Source of the DNA: G965215045 sp965215045
Lineage (GTDB): Bacteria > Pseudomonadota > Gammaproteobacteria > JABABF01
Direction of reading: 5' to 3'
DNA length: 64,000 nucleotides
Assembly (NCBI GenBank): GCA_965215045.1
Contig: OZ244031.1
Coordinates: 1,550,001-1,614,000, forward strand
Shown: positions 49,882 to 59,252 of the stretch, one piece after another
Layout of the letters: each line of letters opens with the position of its first letter
Position numbering within the stretch: the first letter of the stretch is position 1
The notes under the pieces: generated by a model
Databases searched by the model: none
What the model saw: only the letters and a program-made list of their open reading frames with translations
Told to the model about the DNA's origin: nothing
Translations under genes and position numbers: made by a program

Positions 49882-50409
49882 ATGTATCACGGCGACGATG
49901 AATCCTGGATGCGCCGCGCCCTGCAACTGGCGGAGCGTGCCGCCACCGCCGGCCAGGTGCCGGTCGGTGCCGTGGTGGTGCGGGACGGCGAGGCGGTCGG
50001 GGAGGGCTGGAACCGCCCGGTCCAGGCCACGGACCCGACCGGGCATGCGGAAATTATCGCCCTGCGCGCCGCCGGTCGGCGTCTGCGGAACTACAGGTTG
50101 CCCGGCTGCATTCTCTACGTGACGGTGGAACCTTGTGCGATGTGTGCCGGTGCCCTGGTGCACGCGCGCATCGCCCGCCTGGTATTCGGCACCCGGGAAC
50201 CGCGCGCCGGTGCAGTCGCAAGCCGCTTGCAACTGTTGGACCAGGAGCACCTGAATCATCGCGTACCGTGGGAGGAGGGTCTGCTGGCACAGAGGGCGGC
50301 CGGACTGATGCGCGACTTTTTTCGCCTGCGGCGCCGGGATGCCCGGGATGCCCGTCACACGGGGGGGCCTGCCGCACTGGGTCTGGATTGTTCCGGGGCA
50401 CCGACGTGA
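49882..50409 (+). CDS. tadA: tRNA-specific adenosine deaminase
   Basis: TadA converts A34 to inosine in tRNA-Arg(ACG). The 175-residue zinc enzyme has the HAE motif (H55-E57) with the catalytic Glu and the zinc cysteines in PCAMC (C85, C88). VPVGAVVVRDGE at the start and RIARLVFGTREPRAGAVAS complete the signature. The ATG at 49882 was chosen at the family N-terminus; a TTG upstream at 49867 was rejected. The C-terminal tail of about 20 residues is longer than usual. Its stop overlaps the purL GTG start (GTGA). Confidence 0.95.
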   Translation: MYHGDDESWMRRALQLAERAATAGQVPVGAVVVRDGEAVGEGWNRPVQATDPTGHAEIIALRAAGRRLRNYRLPGCILYVTVEPCAMCAGALVHARIARLVFGTREPRAGAVASRLQLLDQEHLNHRVPWEEGLLAQRAAGLMRDFFRLRRRDARDARHTGGPAALGLDCSGAPT

Positions 50410-53400
50410 CAACCGGGGGGCGGACCCTGTTGTGTTTCAGGGGCGCCGCTGCACGGTCCGACTTTCGTCTGCGCCGCTTGTTGGAAGCCCCGGAAGCCGC
50501 CGCCGTCGGCCTGGAGACCCTGGAGGCGCACTACCTGTACTTCGCCCTGTTCTACACGCCGCCGTCGGCAGAGCAGCGGCAGCAGCTCATCGAATGCCTG
50601 GGAGGGACGACGTCCGGAGACGCTGAAGAGGCGGAAGCCCGGGCGCGGGAAGATGAGTTTTTTTTCCTGGTCACTCCCCGGGCCGGAACCGTGTCTCCCT
50701 GGTCGAGCAAGGCACGGGATATCCTGCACAATTGCGGTCTGTACGAGATTTTGCGCTTGGAACAGGGCGTGGCCTGGCGCGGGCGCTGTGCTGCGAACGC
50801 GGACTGTGAGACGCTCTGGCCCCTGCTGCACGATCGCATGGTGGAGACGGTGCACCGCGGCCTCGCCGAGGCGGAATCCCTGTTCACCGAGTCTGCGCCC
50901 CGTCCGCTGCGGCACATCCCGGTCCTGGAGGGCGGGAAGGAGGCCCTGGATGCCATCGATGCAGAGCTGGGGCTGGCCCTGAGTGAGGCGGAGCGGGCCT
51001 ACCTGTTGCAGGCCTTCGGCGAACTGGGACGCGAGCCCACGGATGCGGAGTTAATGAGTTTTGCCCAGGTGAATTCCGAACACTGCCGGCACAAGATCTT
51101 CAATGCGCGCTGGAAGCGCAACGGCACCCTGGAGCCCCGTTCCCTGTTTGCGATGATTCGCAACACCATGGATTGTTCGGGCGCGGGGGTGCTGAGTGCC
51201 TACGAAGACAATGCGGCGGTGTTCGAGGGCAACCGCGCCCTGCGTTTTTTCCCGGGGGTGGAAGGGGAGTATCGCAGCGTCCGGGAAGCAGCACCGTTGT
51301 TGATCAAGGCGGAGACGCACAATCATCCCACTGCCATTGCGCCTTTCCCGGGCGCCGGTACCGGCATCGGCGGGGAACTGCGCGATGAGGCGGCGGTTGG
51401 ACAGGGTGCCCGCTTCAAGATGGGTCTCTGCGGTTTCAGTGTCTCCCATCTGCGCATTCCCGGCTATCCGCAGCCCTGGGAGGGGGCCCCGCGCCACCCC
51501 CCGCATATCGCCTCCCCGCTGGAGATCATGTTGCAAGGGCCCATTGGCGGTGCCGCCTTCGGCAATGAATTCGGACGCCCGAACCTGTGCGGCTATTTTC
51601 GCAGCTTCGAAATGGAGCGCGATGGCAAGCATTACGGCTACCATAAGCCGATCATGCTGGCCGGCGGGCTGGGTGCAGTGCGCCCGCAGCACCTGCGTTC
51701 CCGGGCACTGCCGGAGAACAGCGAGGTGGTGGTGCTGGGCGGCCCGGCATTGATGCTGGGACTGGGTGGCGGGGCGGCCTCTTCACTCGCTTCCGGTGCT
51801 GAGCGTCGGGAATTGGATTTCATGTCGGTGCAGCGCCAGAACCCGGAAATGCAACGCCGCTGCCAGGAGGTGATCGATCGCTGCTGCGCCCTGGGAGCAA
51901 ACAGCCCGATCGGGCTGCTGCACGATGTCGGTGCCGGCGGCCTGGCCAATGCGCTGTCGGAACTGGCGCGCGAGGTCGGCGGCGTGCGCGTGGAATTGCG
52001 CGCACTCCCCAGCGATGACCCGGCGATGTCGCCACTGGAATTGTTGTGCAACGAGTCCCAGGAACGCTTCGTGTTGGTACTGAAACCGGGGGGGCGTGCG
52101 GCATTCAGCAGGATCTGCGACCGGGAGTGCTGTCCCTGGGCCATCATCGGCAAGACCGGGGGCGACGCTTTTCATGTGCGGGATGCATTGTTTGACCAGG
52201 TTCCGGTCGATCTGCCGCTGTCCCTGCTGTTCGACACCCCGCCCATCCCCGCGCGGACACTGGTTGAAACCACCGTCCCCGCACCCGGGGCCCGTTCTGA
52301 AACCGGGCCCGATTTGCGCGTGGCGGTGGAGCGGGTGCTGCGCTTTCCCGCCGTGGCCGCCAAGGACTTCCTGGTCACGATCACCGACCGCAGCGTGGGC
52401 GGTATGGTCTGCCGCGACCAAATGGTCGGCCCCTGGCAGACGGCGGTGGCGGATGCGGCCCTGTGTTGCGACGATTTCACCGGCTTTGGCGGTGCCGCGA
52501 TGGCGATGGGCGAACGCAGTCCGCTGGCGGTGTACGATGCACCCGCGGCAGCGCGCATGGCAGTGGGCGAGGCACTGACCAACCTGGCCGGGGTGGAGAT
52601 CGGCTCCCTGGGGGAGGTGCGCCTGTCGGCGAACTGGATGGCGGCGGCGGGCGACGCCCGGGAGGAGGAAAATCTGTTTCGCGCCGTGCACAGCCTGGGC
52701 ATGGAATTGTGTCCGCCACTGAAGATCGCCATCCCGGTCGGCAAGGACTCCCTGTCCATGCGCACGGCGTGGCGACAGGGAGACGAGGAGTGCGAGGTGA
52801 TTGCGCCGCTGTCCGTGGTGATCTCCGCCTTCGCCCGGGTGCGCGAGTTGCGTACCGCCCTGACGCCGCAACTTCTGCCCGCCGGCGGCGACTTGTTCCT
52901 GCTCGACCTGGGAGGGGGGCAGGATCGCCTGGGCGGTTCCTGCCTGGCGCAGGTTTTCGGCGGCGAATGGGGGCCGCCGCCCGACCTGGACTCCGCAGCG
53001 CGTCTGCGCGGGGCCTGGGAGGCAATACAGGCATGCGTGGCCCGGGGCCTGCTCAGTGCCTGTCATGATCGCTCAGACGGCGGCTTGCTGGTCGCTGCCC
53101 TGGAGATGGCTTTTGCCGGACGCTGTGGTTTGGAACTGGAGTTGCCCGCAGACAGGGAAGTGATGCCGGGCCTGTTCAGCGAAGAACTGGGCCTGTTGTT
53201 GCAGGTGCCGGCGGTGCACGAGCGGGCGGTGCGTGATCATTTCATCACTGCCGGCCTGGGAGACTGGCTGCAGCGCATCGGTGGCTGCACCGGGGAAAAT
53301 ACAGTGCAGATCCGGCATCGGGGCGAGCTGCTGTTCCGGGAATCGCGCAGCGTGTTGCAGACTTGGTGGCGGGAGACCAGTTATCGGCTGCAATCCCTGC

Positions 53401-54287
53401 GGGACCATCCCGGGTGCGCCGCAGAGGAGTACGCGGCCCTGGCGGATGAAGAGGACCCGGGCCTGCAGTGGCAGCCGGGTTTTAGTCCCCAGGCTCCCGC
53501 CCTGGGCGGTGCCCGTCCCCCCTTGGCGATCCTGCGCGAGCAGGGCGTCAACGGGCAGTACGAGATGGCGGCGGCCTTTGATCGCGCGGGATTTCGCTGT
53601 ATCGACGTGCATACCAGTGAACTGCTCTACGGCAAAAGACACATCAGGGATTTTTGTGGACTGGCGGTGTGCGGTGGATTTTCCTACGGCGACGTGTTCG
53701 GTGCCGGGCGGGGCTGGGCACAGACCATTCTCGCGCATGAGCGGCTGCGCGAGGAATTCCGCGACTTTTTTCATGACCCCGGGACCTTCAGCTTCGGCGT
53801 CTGCAACGGCTGCCAGATGCTCTCGCTGTTGCGCGAACTGATCCCCGGCAGTGCGGGGTGGCCGCTGTTCACCGGCAATCGCTCCGAGCAGTTTGAAGCG
53901 CGCCTGGTGATGGTCGAAGTCCCGGATTCCTCTTCTGTATTGCTGGCGGGCATGGCCGGTGCCCGCCTGCCGGTCCCGGTGGCGCACGCCGAGGGCCGGG
54001 TGCAATTCGGTGCGGGCGATAGCCTGGAGGAACTTGCGCGCAGTCGCCGGGTCGCACTGCGTTACGTGGACAACCGGGGGGCGGTTACCGAGCACTACCC
54101 CTGTAATCCCAACGGTTCGGAAGGCGGGTTGACCGGCGTCAGCAGTGCCGATGGCCGGGTCACCCTGATGATGCCGCATCCCGAACGCGCTTTCCGGTGC
54201 CTGCAATTTTCCTGGGCACCGCCCGCTGCGGAAGAGGAGAGCCCGTGGATGCAGCTGTTTTACAACGCCCGGCGTTTTGTCGCTTGA
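50406..54287 (+). CDS. purL: Phosphoribosylformylglycinamidine synthase (single-chain)
   Basis: PurL converts FGAR to FGAM with glutamine and ATP in purine synthesis. The 1293-residue single-chain form is the gammaproteobacterial type. It has an N-terminal PurS-like region (LVTPRAGTVSPWSSKARDI), FGAM-synthase domains (MSFAQVNSEHCRHKIF, IKAETHNHPTAIAPFPGA, IPVGKDSLSM) and a C-terminal glutamine amidotransferase with the nucleophile Cys1133 in FGVCNGCQML and the His of the triad in MMPHPERAF. The GTG at 50406 is taken because homologues begin just before RGAAARSDFRL; it overlaps the tadA stop. Confidence 0.97.
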   Translation: MTTGGRTLLCFRGAAARSDFRLRRLLEAPEAAAVGLETLEAHYLYFALFYTPPSAEQRQQLIECLGGTTSGDAEEAEARAREDEFFFLVTPRAGTVSPWSSKARDILHNCGLYEILRLEQGVAWRGRCAANADCETLWPLLHDRMVETVHRGLAEAESLFTESAPRPLRHIPVLEGGKEALDAIDAELGLALSEAERAYLLQAFGELGREPTDAELMSFAQVNSEHCRHKIFNARWKRNGTLEPRSLFAMIRNTMDCSGAGVLSAYEDNAAVFEGNRALRFFPGVEGEYRSVREAAPLLIKAETHNHPTAIAPFPGAGTGIGGELRDEAAVGQGARFKMGLCGFSVSHLRIPGYPQPWEGAPRHPPHIASPLEIMLQGPIGGAAFGNEFGRPNLCGYFRSFEMERDGKHYGYHKPIMLAGGLGAVRPQHLRSRALPENSEVVVLGGPALMLGLGGGAASSLASGAERRELDFMSVQRQNPEMQRRCQEVIDRCCALGANSPIGLLHDVGAGGLANALSELAREVGGVRVELRALPSDDPAMSPLELLCNESQERFVLVLKPGGRAAFSRICDRECCPWAIIGKTGGDAFHVRDALFDQVPVDLPLSLLFDTPPIPARTLVETTVPAPGARSETGPDLRVAVERVLRFPAVAAKDFLVTITDRSVGGMVCRDQMVGPWQTAVADAALCCDDFTGFGGAAMAMGERSPLAVYDAPAAARMAVGEALTNLAGVEIGSLGEVRLSANWMAAAGDAREEENLFRAVHSLGMELCPPLKIAIPVGKDSLSMRTAWRQGDEECEVIAPLSVVISAFARVRELRTALTPQLLPAGGDLFLLDLGGGQDRLGGSCLAQVFGGEWGPPPDLDSAARLRGAWEAIQACVARGLLSACHDRSDGGLLVAALEMAFAGRCGLELELPADREVMPGLFSEELGLLLQVPAVHERAVRDHFITAGLGDWLQRIGGCTGENTVQIRHRGELLFRESRSVLQTWWRETSYRLQSLRDHPGCAAEEYAALADEEDPGLQWQPGFSPQAPALGGARPPLAILREQGVNGQYEMAAAFDRAGFRCIDVHTSELLYGKRHIRDFCGLAVCGGFSYGDVFGAGRGWAQTILAHERLREEFRDFFHDPGTFSFGVCNGCQMLSLLRELIPGSAGWPLFTGNRSEQFEARLVMVEVPDSSSVLLAGMAGARLPVPVAHAEGRVQFGAGDSLEELARSRRVALRYVDNRGAVTEHYPCNPNGSEGGLTGVSSADGRVTLMMPHPERAFRCLQFSWAPPAAEEESPWMQLFYNARRFVA

Positions 54288-54316
54288 GCACCCGGGTCTG
54301 AGGGGGCGGGACGGCA

Positions 54317-55132
54317 GTGCCGGAACTGCCTGAAGTCGAGACCACCCGGCGCGGGATTGCGCCGCATCTCCTGGGCCAGCGGGTCGAAGCCGTGCACCTG
54401 CGCTGCCCGCGCCTGCGGCGCCCGGTGACCCGCGGCTTGCGGGGGATGCTCACCGGCCAGACCATCGAGGCCGTGCACAGGCGCGCCAAGTACCTGCTGC
54501 TGCGCATGGAACGGGGCACCTTGTTGTTGCACCTGGGCATGTCCGGCACGCTGCGTATCCTGCTGCAGACCGGGGAACCCGGGCCGCACGACCACCTGGA
54601 CCTGCGACTGGAAAACGGCAGCATCCTGCGTTTCAAGGACCCGCGACGCTTCGGCATCGTGCTGTGGCTCAAGAGTGACCCGCTGCGCCACCCGCTGCTG
54701 CGCTCCCTGGGGCCGGAGCCCCTGTCCCGGGATTTTGACGGTGAATACCTGTACCAGCGTTCCCGGGGACGCCGGCAGGCGGTCAAGCCTTTTCTCATGG
54801 ACTCCCGCGTGGTGGCGGGGGTGGGCAATATCTATGCGGGTGAGGCACTGTTTGCCGCGGGCATTCATCCGGCCCGGGCCGCCGGGCGCATCAGCCGCCG
54901 GCGTTACCTGCGCCTGGCGCGGGCACTGCAAGGCGTTTTACAGCGCGCCATCGATGCGGGGGGCACCACCCTGCGCGATTTTGTCGGCGGTGACGGTCGC
55001 CCCGGTTACTTTCGCATCGCCCTGCAGGTGTACGGCAGGGAGGGACAGGCTTGTGCCAGCTGCGCCACTTCCCTGCGCACCCTGCGCTTGGGTCAGCGTT
55101 CCACGGTCTTCTGTCCCGTGTGCCAGAGATAG
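54317..55132 (+). CDS. mutM: Formamidopyrimidine-DNA glycosylase (Fpg)
   Basis: MutM removes 8-oxoguanine and other oxidised purines. The 271-residue bifunctional glycosylase/lyase begins with the catalytic PELPEVETTRRG (Pro1 and Glu2 after Met removal; the start codon is GTG). It has the conserved RRAKYLLLRM lysine, GVGNIYAGEALFAAGIHP, and a C-terminal zinc finger C-x2-C-x16-C-x2-C ending at the stop. It lies 29 bp after purL on the same strand. Confidence 0.97.
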   Translation: MPELPEVETTRRGIAPHLLGQRVEAVHLRCPRLRRPVTRGLRGMLTGQTIEAVHRRAKYLLLRMERGTLLLHLGMSGTLRILLQTGEPGPHDHLDLRLENGSILRFKDPRRFGIVLWLKSDPLRHPLLRSLGPEPLSRDFDGEYLYQRSRGRRQAVKPFLMDSRVVAGVGNIYAGEALFAAGIHPARAAGRISRRRYLRLARALQGVLQRAIDAGGTTLRDFVGGDGRPGYFRIALQVYGREGQACASCATSLRTLRLGQRSTVFCPVCQR

Positions 55133-55248
55133 GAGCGGAACCGGCACCCCGGTCGGGACTTCGGTGTGCCCCGTGTGCCGGGGGCGGCGGCGAGACACCG
55201 CAGCTGGATTAGCGATTACAATAGCCACTCTCCACCGGAGGTTTGAAC

Positions 55249-55608
55249 ATGCGGTCCGTGGTTCGTAGTTTTGTGTTGGGCGTCGCGCTGTTTTGCAGTG
55301 CGGTTTTTTCTCCGTCGGGCCTGGCCCAGGAGGCACCGGAGCAATATAAATCGCCCGCTGCCGCCGAGATGGCACTGGACCTGGTGCTGTTGCGCCCGCT
55401 GTTGCTGGGGGCCACGGTGGTCGGGTCGGGGCTGTTTGTCGCCGCCCTGCCTTTTACCCTGCCCAGCGGCAGCACCGGGGACGCCGCCCGGGAATTGGTG
55501 GCTGTGCCTTTTCACTCCACCTTCCTGCGCTGCCTGGGCTGCACCAGGGTGGACCTGGCGCGGCGGGAAGAACAGCGGCGGCAACAGCAGCAGCAACAGC
55601 AGGAATAA
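55249..55608 (+). CDS. Small exported or membrane protein, conserved type, function unknown
   Basis: This is a 119-residue protein with a signal peptide (VVRSFVLGVALFCSAVFSPSGLAQ) and one further hydrophobic segment (LLLGATVVGSGLFVAALPF). The pattern ALDLVLLRPLLLGATVVGSGLFVAALPFTLPSGS then STFLRCLGCTR is that of a small protein family widespread in gammaproteobacteria, with no known role. It ends in a Gln-rich tail of seven Q. The ATG at 55249 follows GGAGG; a TACAAT box lies at 55217-55222. Confidence 0.7.
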   Translation: MRSVVRSFVLGVALFCSAVFSPSGLAQEAPEQYKSPAAAEMALDLVLLRPLLLGATVVGSGLFVAALPFTLPSGSTGDAARELVAVPFHSTFLRCLGCTRVDLARREEQRRQQQQQQQE

Positions 55609-55619
55609 TCCCGCCGGGT

Positions 55620-57371
55620 TCAGAGCCCGGCAGCAGTACCTTCGCGCCGCGGGTCCGCCACACCGAGCAGGGCCCCGGTGCGGATCTCGATCGCGTGCAC
55701 TCCGCTGGAATGCCGCCGTTCCACGACCGTATGTCCCAGCCCCTGCAAGCCGGCCTGCAGGGCGGCCGGGTAGCGTCCCTGTTCGAGTTCCAGCCGGGCT
55801 CCATTGCGGTGCACCACGTGTCCCGATTGCAGGGCTTCGGCCAGGCTGGCGCGTCCTTCCAGGTACAGCCACAGGATGCGCGCCACGTAATCGATAATGC
55901 GCGCTCCCCCGGGAGAACCGATCAGCAACACCGGTCGCCCCTCCTGCAACACGATGGTCGGTGCCATGGAACTGCGCGGTCGTTTACCGGCCTGCGGGCG
56001 ATTGGCGATCGCCTCTCCCTGTGCCGATGCGGGGATGAAGCTGAAGTCCGTCAGCTGCTGGTTTAGCAGGAAGCCCCGTACCAGGATGCGCGAGCCGAAG
56101 GCGCCCTCGATGGAACTGGTCATGCTGATCGCATTGCCGTGGCGATCGATAAGGGAGAGGTGCGTGGTGGAAGGGCTGTCCCGCTCTGCGCTGGACGCCT
56201 GGCGCGAAAACGGCGGGGCGTCGCCGGGAGATGCTTGCTGCATTGCCTGTTGCGCTTTGATCTGTGCAGCCCGCCGCCGCAGGTATTCCCGGTTCAGCAG
56301 GCTCGCCGTCGGCACGGCGACAAAGTCGGGGTCGGCGAGGTAGGTGTTGCGATCGGCGAAGGCGAGGCGGGAGGCCTCGGCAAACAGGTGCAGGCCGGCG
56401 AACGAATCGGGGGACAGTTTGCGGGTGTCAAAGTTCTGCAGAATGCCGAGAATTGCGAGCACGGTACTGCCTCCGGAAGAGGGCGGCGGCATGCCGCAAA
56501 CCCGGTAGTCGCGGAATTCCCGGCACAGCGGTTCCGCCTCCAGCACCCGGTAGTCGGCCAGGTCTTGCGCCTGCAGCAGGCCGGGACGCAGCGGGTCTTC
56601 GCGCACCGCCCGCACGATGTCGGCGGCAATTTCGCCGCGGTAAAAAGTCTCGGCACCGTGCCGGGCGAATTCGCGCAGGGTGTCCGCGTATTCCGGGTTT
56701 TTGAGCATGGTGCCGACCGCCAGTGCCTGGCCATCGGCGTCCAGGAGATAATTGCGCAGCGAGGGATGGGCGCCGATCTGCGGGACATAGCGCAGCAGCA
56801 GGTTCAGGCGGGGAGAGACGGGGAAGCCCTGCCGGGCCAGGCGAATGGCGGGGGTAAAAAGAGAGCGCCAGCCCAGGCGACCGTGCCGCTGATGCAATTG
56901 TTCCAGCAGTGCCGGCACGCCGGGCACGCCGACGGAATGACCGCCGATAGCGGCCTCCCGGAAGGACATGGCCTTGCCGGCTGCATCGAGAAAATGCTTT
57001 TCCCGCAGGGCGGCGGGAGCGGTCTCGCGGCCGTTGTACGCGTACAGTCTTTTCTGTTGCGCGTCCCAGTAGAGCACGAAAGCACCGCCGCCCAGGCCCG
57101 AGGACTGGGGCTCCACCAGGCCCAGGACCAGCTGCGCCGCAATGGCGGCGTCGGCGGCACTGCCGCCTCTTTTCAGGATGGCAAACGCCGCCTGCGTGGC
57201 ATGCGGATTGGCGGTCGCCGCCATGAATTCCCGGCCGCGTGCAACGGACAGCTCTGCCCGGGAGGGGCTGGCGGCCTCCGGTGCCCGCTGTTCATCCGCT
57301 GCAAAGGCCGGTGAGAGGGGAAGCAGGCAGGGGAGAAGAACGTAGGCGAGTGCTCGCAGGCTGCGGTTCAT
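55620..57371 (-). CDS. ggt: Gamma-glutamyltransferase (gamma-glutamyltranspeptidase)
   Basis: Ggt hydrolyses or transfers the gamma-glutamyl group of glutathione in the periplasm. The 583-residue precursor has a signal peptide (ALAYVLLPCLLPLSPAFAA), ANPHATQAAFAILKRGGSAADAA, GLGGGAFVLYW, and the self-processing site with the catalytic Thr in DSPSTTHLSLIDRHGN. GSPGGARIIDY and related loops follow in the small subunit. The ATG at 57371 was chosen at the signal peptide and overlaps the coaD stop (ATGA). Confidence 0.95.
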   Translation of the reverse strand: MNRSLRALAYVLLPCLLPLSPAFAADEQRAPEAASPSRAELSVARGREFMAATANPHATQAAFAILKRGGSAADAAIAAQLVLGLVEPQSSGLGGGAFVLYWDAQQKRLYAYNGRETAPAALREKHFLDAAGKAMSFREAAIGGHSVGVPGVPALLEQLHQRHGRLGWRSLFTPAIRLARQGFPVSPRLNLLLRYVPQIGAHPSLRNYLLDADGQALAVGTMLKNPEYADTLREFARHGAETFYRGEIAADIVRAVREDPLRPGLLQAQDLADYRVLEAEPLCREFRDYRVCGMPPPSSGGSTVLAILGILQNFDTRKLSPDSFAGLHLFAEASRLAFADRNTYLADPDFVAVPTASLLNREYLRRRAAQIKAQQAMQQASPGDAPPFSRQASSAERDSPSTTHLSLIDRHGNAISMTSSIEGAFGSRILVRGFLLNQQLTDFSFIPASAQGEAIANRPQAGKRPRSSMAPTIVLQEGRPVLLIGSPGGARIIDYVARILWLYLEGRASLAEALQSGHVVHRNGARLELEQGRYPAALQAGLQGLGHTVVERRHSSGVHAIEIRTGALLGVADPRREGTAAGL

Positions 57372-57856
57372 CGAGCTTGTTTTTTTTGCAGGGCCGCGTG
57401 TACTGCCTGGGGCACGAAAGCACTGATGTCGCCATCCAGGAAGGCGATCTCCCGCACCAGGGTGGAAGAGAGGTCGGCAAATTGCGGGGCGGGCGTCATA
57501 AACACGGTATCGAATTCGGCGAACAGGGTGCGGTTCATGTTTGCCATTTGCATTTCGTAGGTAAAGTCCGTCGTGTTGCGCACGCCGCGCAGCACGGTAT
57601 GGATGCCCTGTTCCCTGGCGAATTGTGTGATCAGTCCACGGCACTCTTTGACTTCGACCGCGTCCAGGTGGGCGAGTGAGTCGCGCGTGATCTGCACCCG
57701 CTCCTCCGGGCTGAACAGTACGTGTTTGCCGGTATTGTGCGCCACTGCCACCAGGACGCGGTCAAAGAGCCGGGTGGCGCGTTCCACCAGGTTCACGTGG
57801 CCGGAGGTCAGCGGGTCAAAACTGCCCGGGTAAATAATGTCGCCCATGTTTTTCAT
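57368..57856 (-). CDS. coaD: Phosphopantetheine adenylyltransferase
   Basis: CoaD makes dephospho-CoA from 4'-phosphopantetheine and ATP. The 162-residue nucleotidyltransferase has IIYPGSFDPLTSGHVNLVERA with the (T/S)xGH motif, GIHTVLRGVRNTTDFTYEMQMA, and FADLSSTLVREIAFLDGDISAFVP. The start at 57856 gives MKNMGDIIYPG; the ATG at 57847 is equally possible because neither has a good Shine-Dalgarno. It follows rsmD by one base and overlaps ggt by 4 bp. Confidence 0.96.
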   Translation of the reverse strand: MKNMGDIIYPGSFDPLTSGHVNLVERATRLFDRVLVAVAHNTGKHVLFSPEERVQITRDSLAHLDAVEVKECRGLITQFAREQGIHTVLRGVRNTTDFTYEMQMANMNRTLFAEFDTVFMTPAPQFADLSSTLVREIAFLDGDISAFVPQAVHAALQKKQAR

Positions 57857-57857
57857 T

Positions 57858-58430
57858 TTAGCAGTCCGTTCGGCGGTAGAGTACACCCTGCACCTCGCCG
57901 CTGTAAGCCCGGCGTTGTCGCCGCCACTCCCGCGGCACGGGCAGGGCCTCGCCGCGCGGGCCTTCCAAGTAGATCAGAGCATTTTCACCCAGCAGTTCCG
58001 AGCCCTGCAGCAGGGTGCAGTACCGCGCCCGGTCGGGATCATCAAAAGGGGGGTCCAAGAAAACGATCTGGAAGGCGGGCTGGGCTGCCGGGTGCCGCAG
58101 CCAGCGCTCCGCCGGGGCGCAGTGCAGGCTGGCCTCTGCGCCCAGGGCTTGCAGTTGCCGCTCCAGGTGTCGTACCGTGGCAAGCCGGGCGTCGACCATG
58201 GTCAGCGCGTCGGCACCGCGCGAGAGAGCTTCCAGTCCCAGGGCACCGCTGCCGGCAAACAGGTCCAGGCAGCGGCTGCCAACGATTTCCGGTGCCAGCC
58301 AGTTGAACAGGGTTTCACGCAGCCTGGCCGGCGTGGGGCGCAGTGTGCCGTGCGTCGGCACGGGGATGTTGCGTCCGCGCCATTTGCCGGCGATGATCCT
58401 GATTTTTCCGGGTGGCGGCGCGGGTGGCAT
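57858..58430 (-). CDS. rsmD: 16S rRNA (guanine(966)-N(2))-methyltransferase
   Basis: RsmD methylates G966 in 16S rRNA. The 190-residue protein has KIRIIAGKWRGRNIPVP, TLRPTPARLRETLFNWL, the SAM site LDLFAGSGALGLEALSRGA and the catalytic motif LDPPF. The rsmD-coaD order is common in gammaproteobacteria. It is divergent from ftsE, with a 125-bp gap that may hold both promoters. Confidence 0.95.
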   Translation of the reverse strand: MPPAPPPGKIRIIAGKWRGRNIPVPTHGTLRPTPARLRETLFNWLAPEIVGSRCLDLFAGSGALGLEALSRGADALTMVDARLATVRHLERQLQALGAEASLHCAPAERWLRHPAAQPAFQIVFLDPPFDDPDRARYCTLLQGSELLGENALIYLEGPRGEALPVPREWRRQRRAYSGEVQGVLYRRTDC

Positions 58431-58555
58431 GGGTGGGCGGGGATGCGGGGAGTCGGCGGTCCGCGGGCGGAGTTTTACAGTATGCGCTCCGCGGCTTTGG
58501 TGAATGCACTATTATTATGTGCGATGCGAGACATGCTAAACCCGGGCGGGATGGA

Positions 58556-59251
58556 ATGATGGATGGAACGGGATCAGAGGTTCGCTTTGAAAAAGTGAGC
58601 AAGCGCTACGGCAGGCGCGATGCACTCTGCGAGGTGAACCTTTGCATCGGTGCCGGGGAGATGTTTTTTCTGACCGGGCATTCCGGGGCGGGCAAGAGCA
58701 CGCTGATGCGGCTGATCGCGCTGATCGAACAGCCGACCGGGGGCCGGGTACTGGTCGGCGGCAAGAACCTGGGCCGCATCGGGGGCCGGGGCGTACCGGC
58801 GTTTCGCCGCAGCATCGGCCTGGTCTTCCAGAATCACCACCTGCTCCCCGAGCACAGCGTCTTCGACAACGTGGCCCTGCCGTTGCTGGTGGCGGGACAC
58901 AGTGCCCGAAAAACCCGCCAGCGGGTGCTGGCCATCCTGGACCAGGTCGGCCTGCTGGACCGGAGCAAACAACTCCCGGCCTCCCTTTCGGCCGGAGAGC
59001 AACAGCGCGTCGGCATCGCCCGCGCCGTGATCGCCCGGCCAAAAATTATCCTGGCGGATGAACCGACCGGAAACCTGGATGCGGAGTTGTCGCGCGATAT
59101 CCTGCACCTGTTTGAGCGGTTTCACCAGGCGGGCGCCACGGTGCTGGTCGCCACCCATGATATGTCGCTGGTGCAGGATCTGCCGCACGCGGTGTTGCAG
59201 TTGGAACACGGCGTCTTGGTAGACGGGCAAGAGGGCACCGCAGGGAACTGA
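58556..59251 (+). CDS. ftsE: Cell-division ATP-binding protein FtsE
   Basis: FtsE is the ATPase of FtsEX, which activates septal peptidoglycan amidases. The 231-residue ABC protein has Walker A GHSGAGKST, Q-loop FQNHHLL, signature LSAGEQQRVGIARA and Walker B ILADEPTGNLD. The signature reads LSAGEQQR, a small change from LSGGEQQR. Two adjacent ATG codons (58556 and 58559) are possible starts. One base separates its stop from ftsX. Confidence 0.95.
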   Translation: MMDGTGSEVRFEKVSKRYGRRDALCEVNLCIGAGEMFFLTGHSGAGKSTLMRLIALIEQPTGGRVLVGGKNLGRIGGRGVPAFRRSIGLVFQNHHLLPEHSVFDNVALPLLVAGHSARKTRQRVLAILDQVGLLDRSKQLPASLSAGEQQRVGIARAVIARPKIILADEPTGNLDAELSRDILHLFERFHQAGATVLVATHDMSLVQDLPHAVLQLEHGVLVDGQEGTAGN

Positions 59252-59252
59252 G

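Noticed and set aside
49448..49883. Three overlapping minus-strand ORFs encoding the same repeated peptide
   Set aside because: They arise because a 61-bp unit shifts frame at each copy. There is no Shine-Dalgarno, and the composition is that of the repeat.
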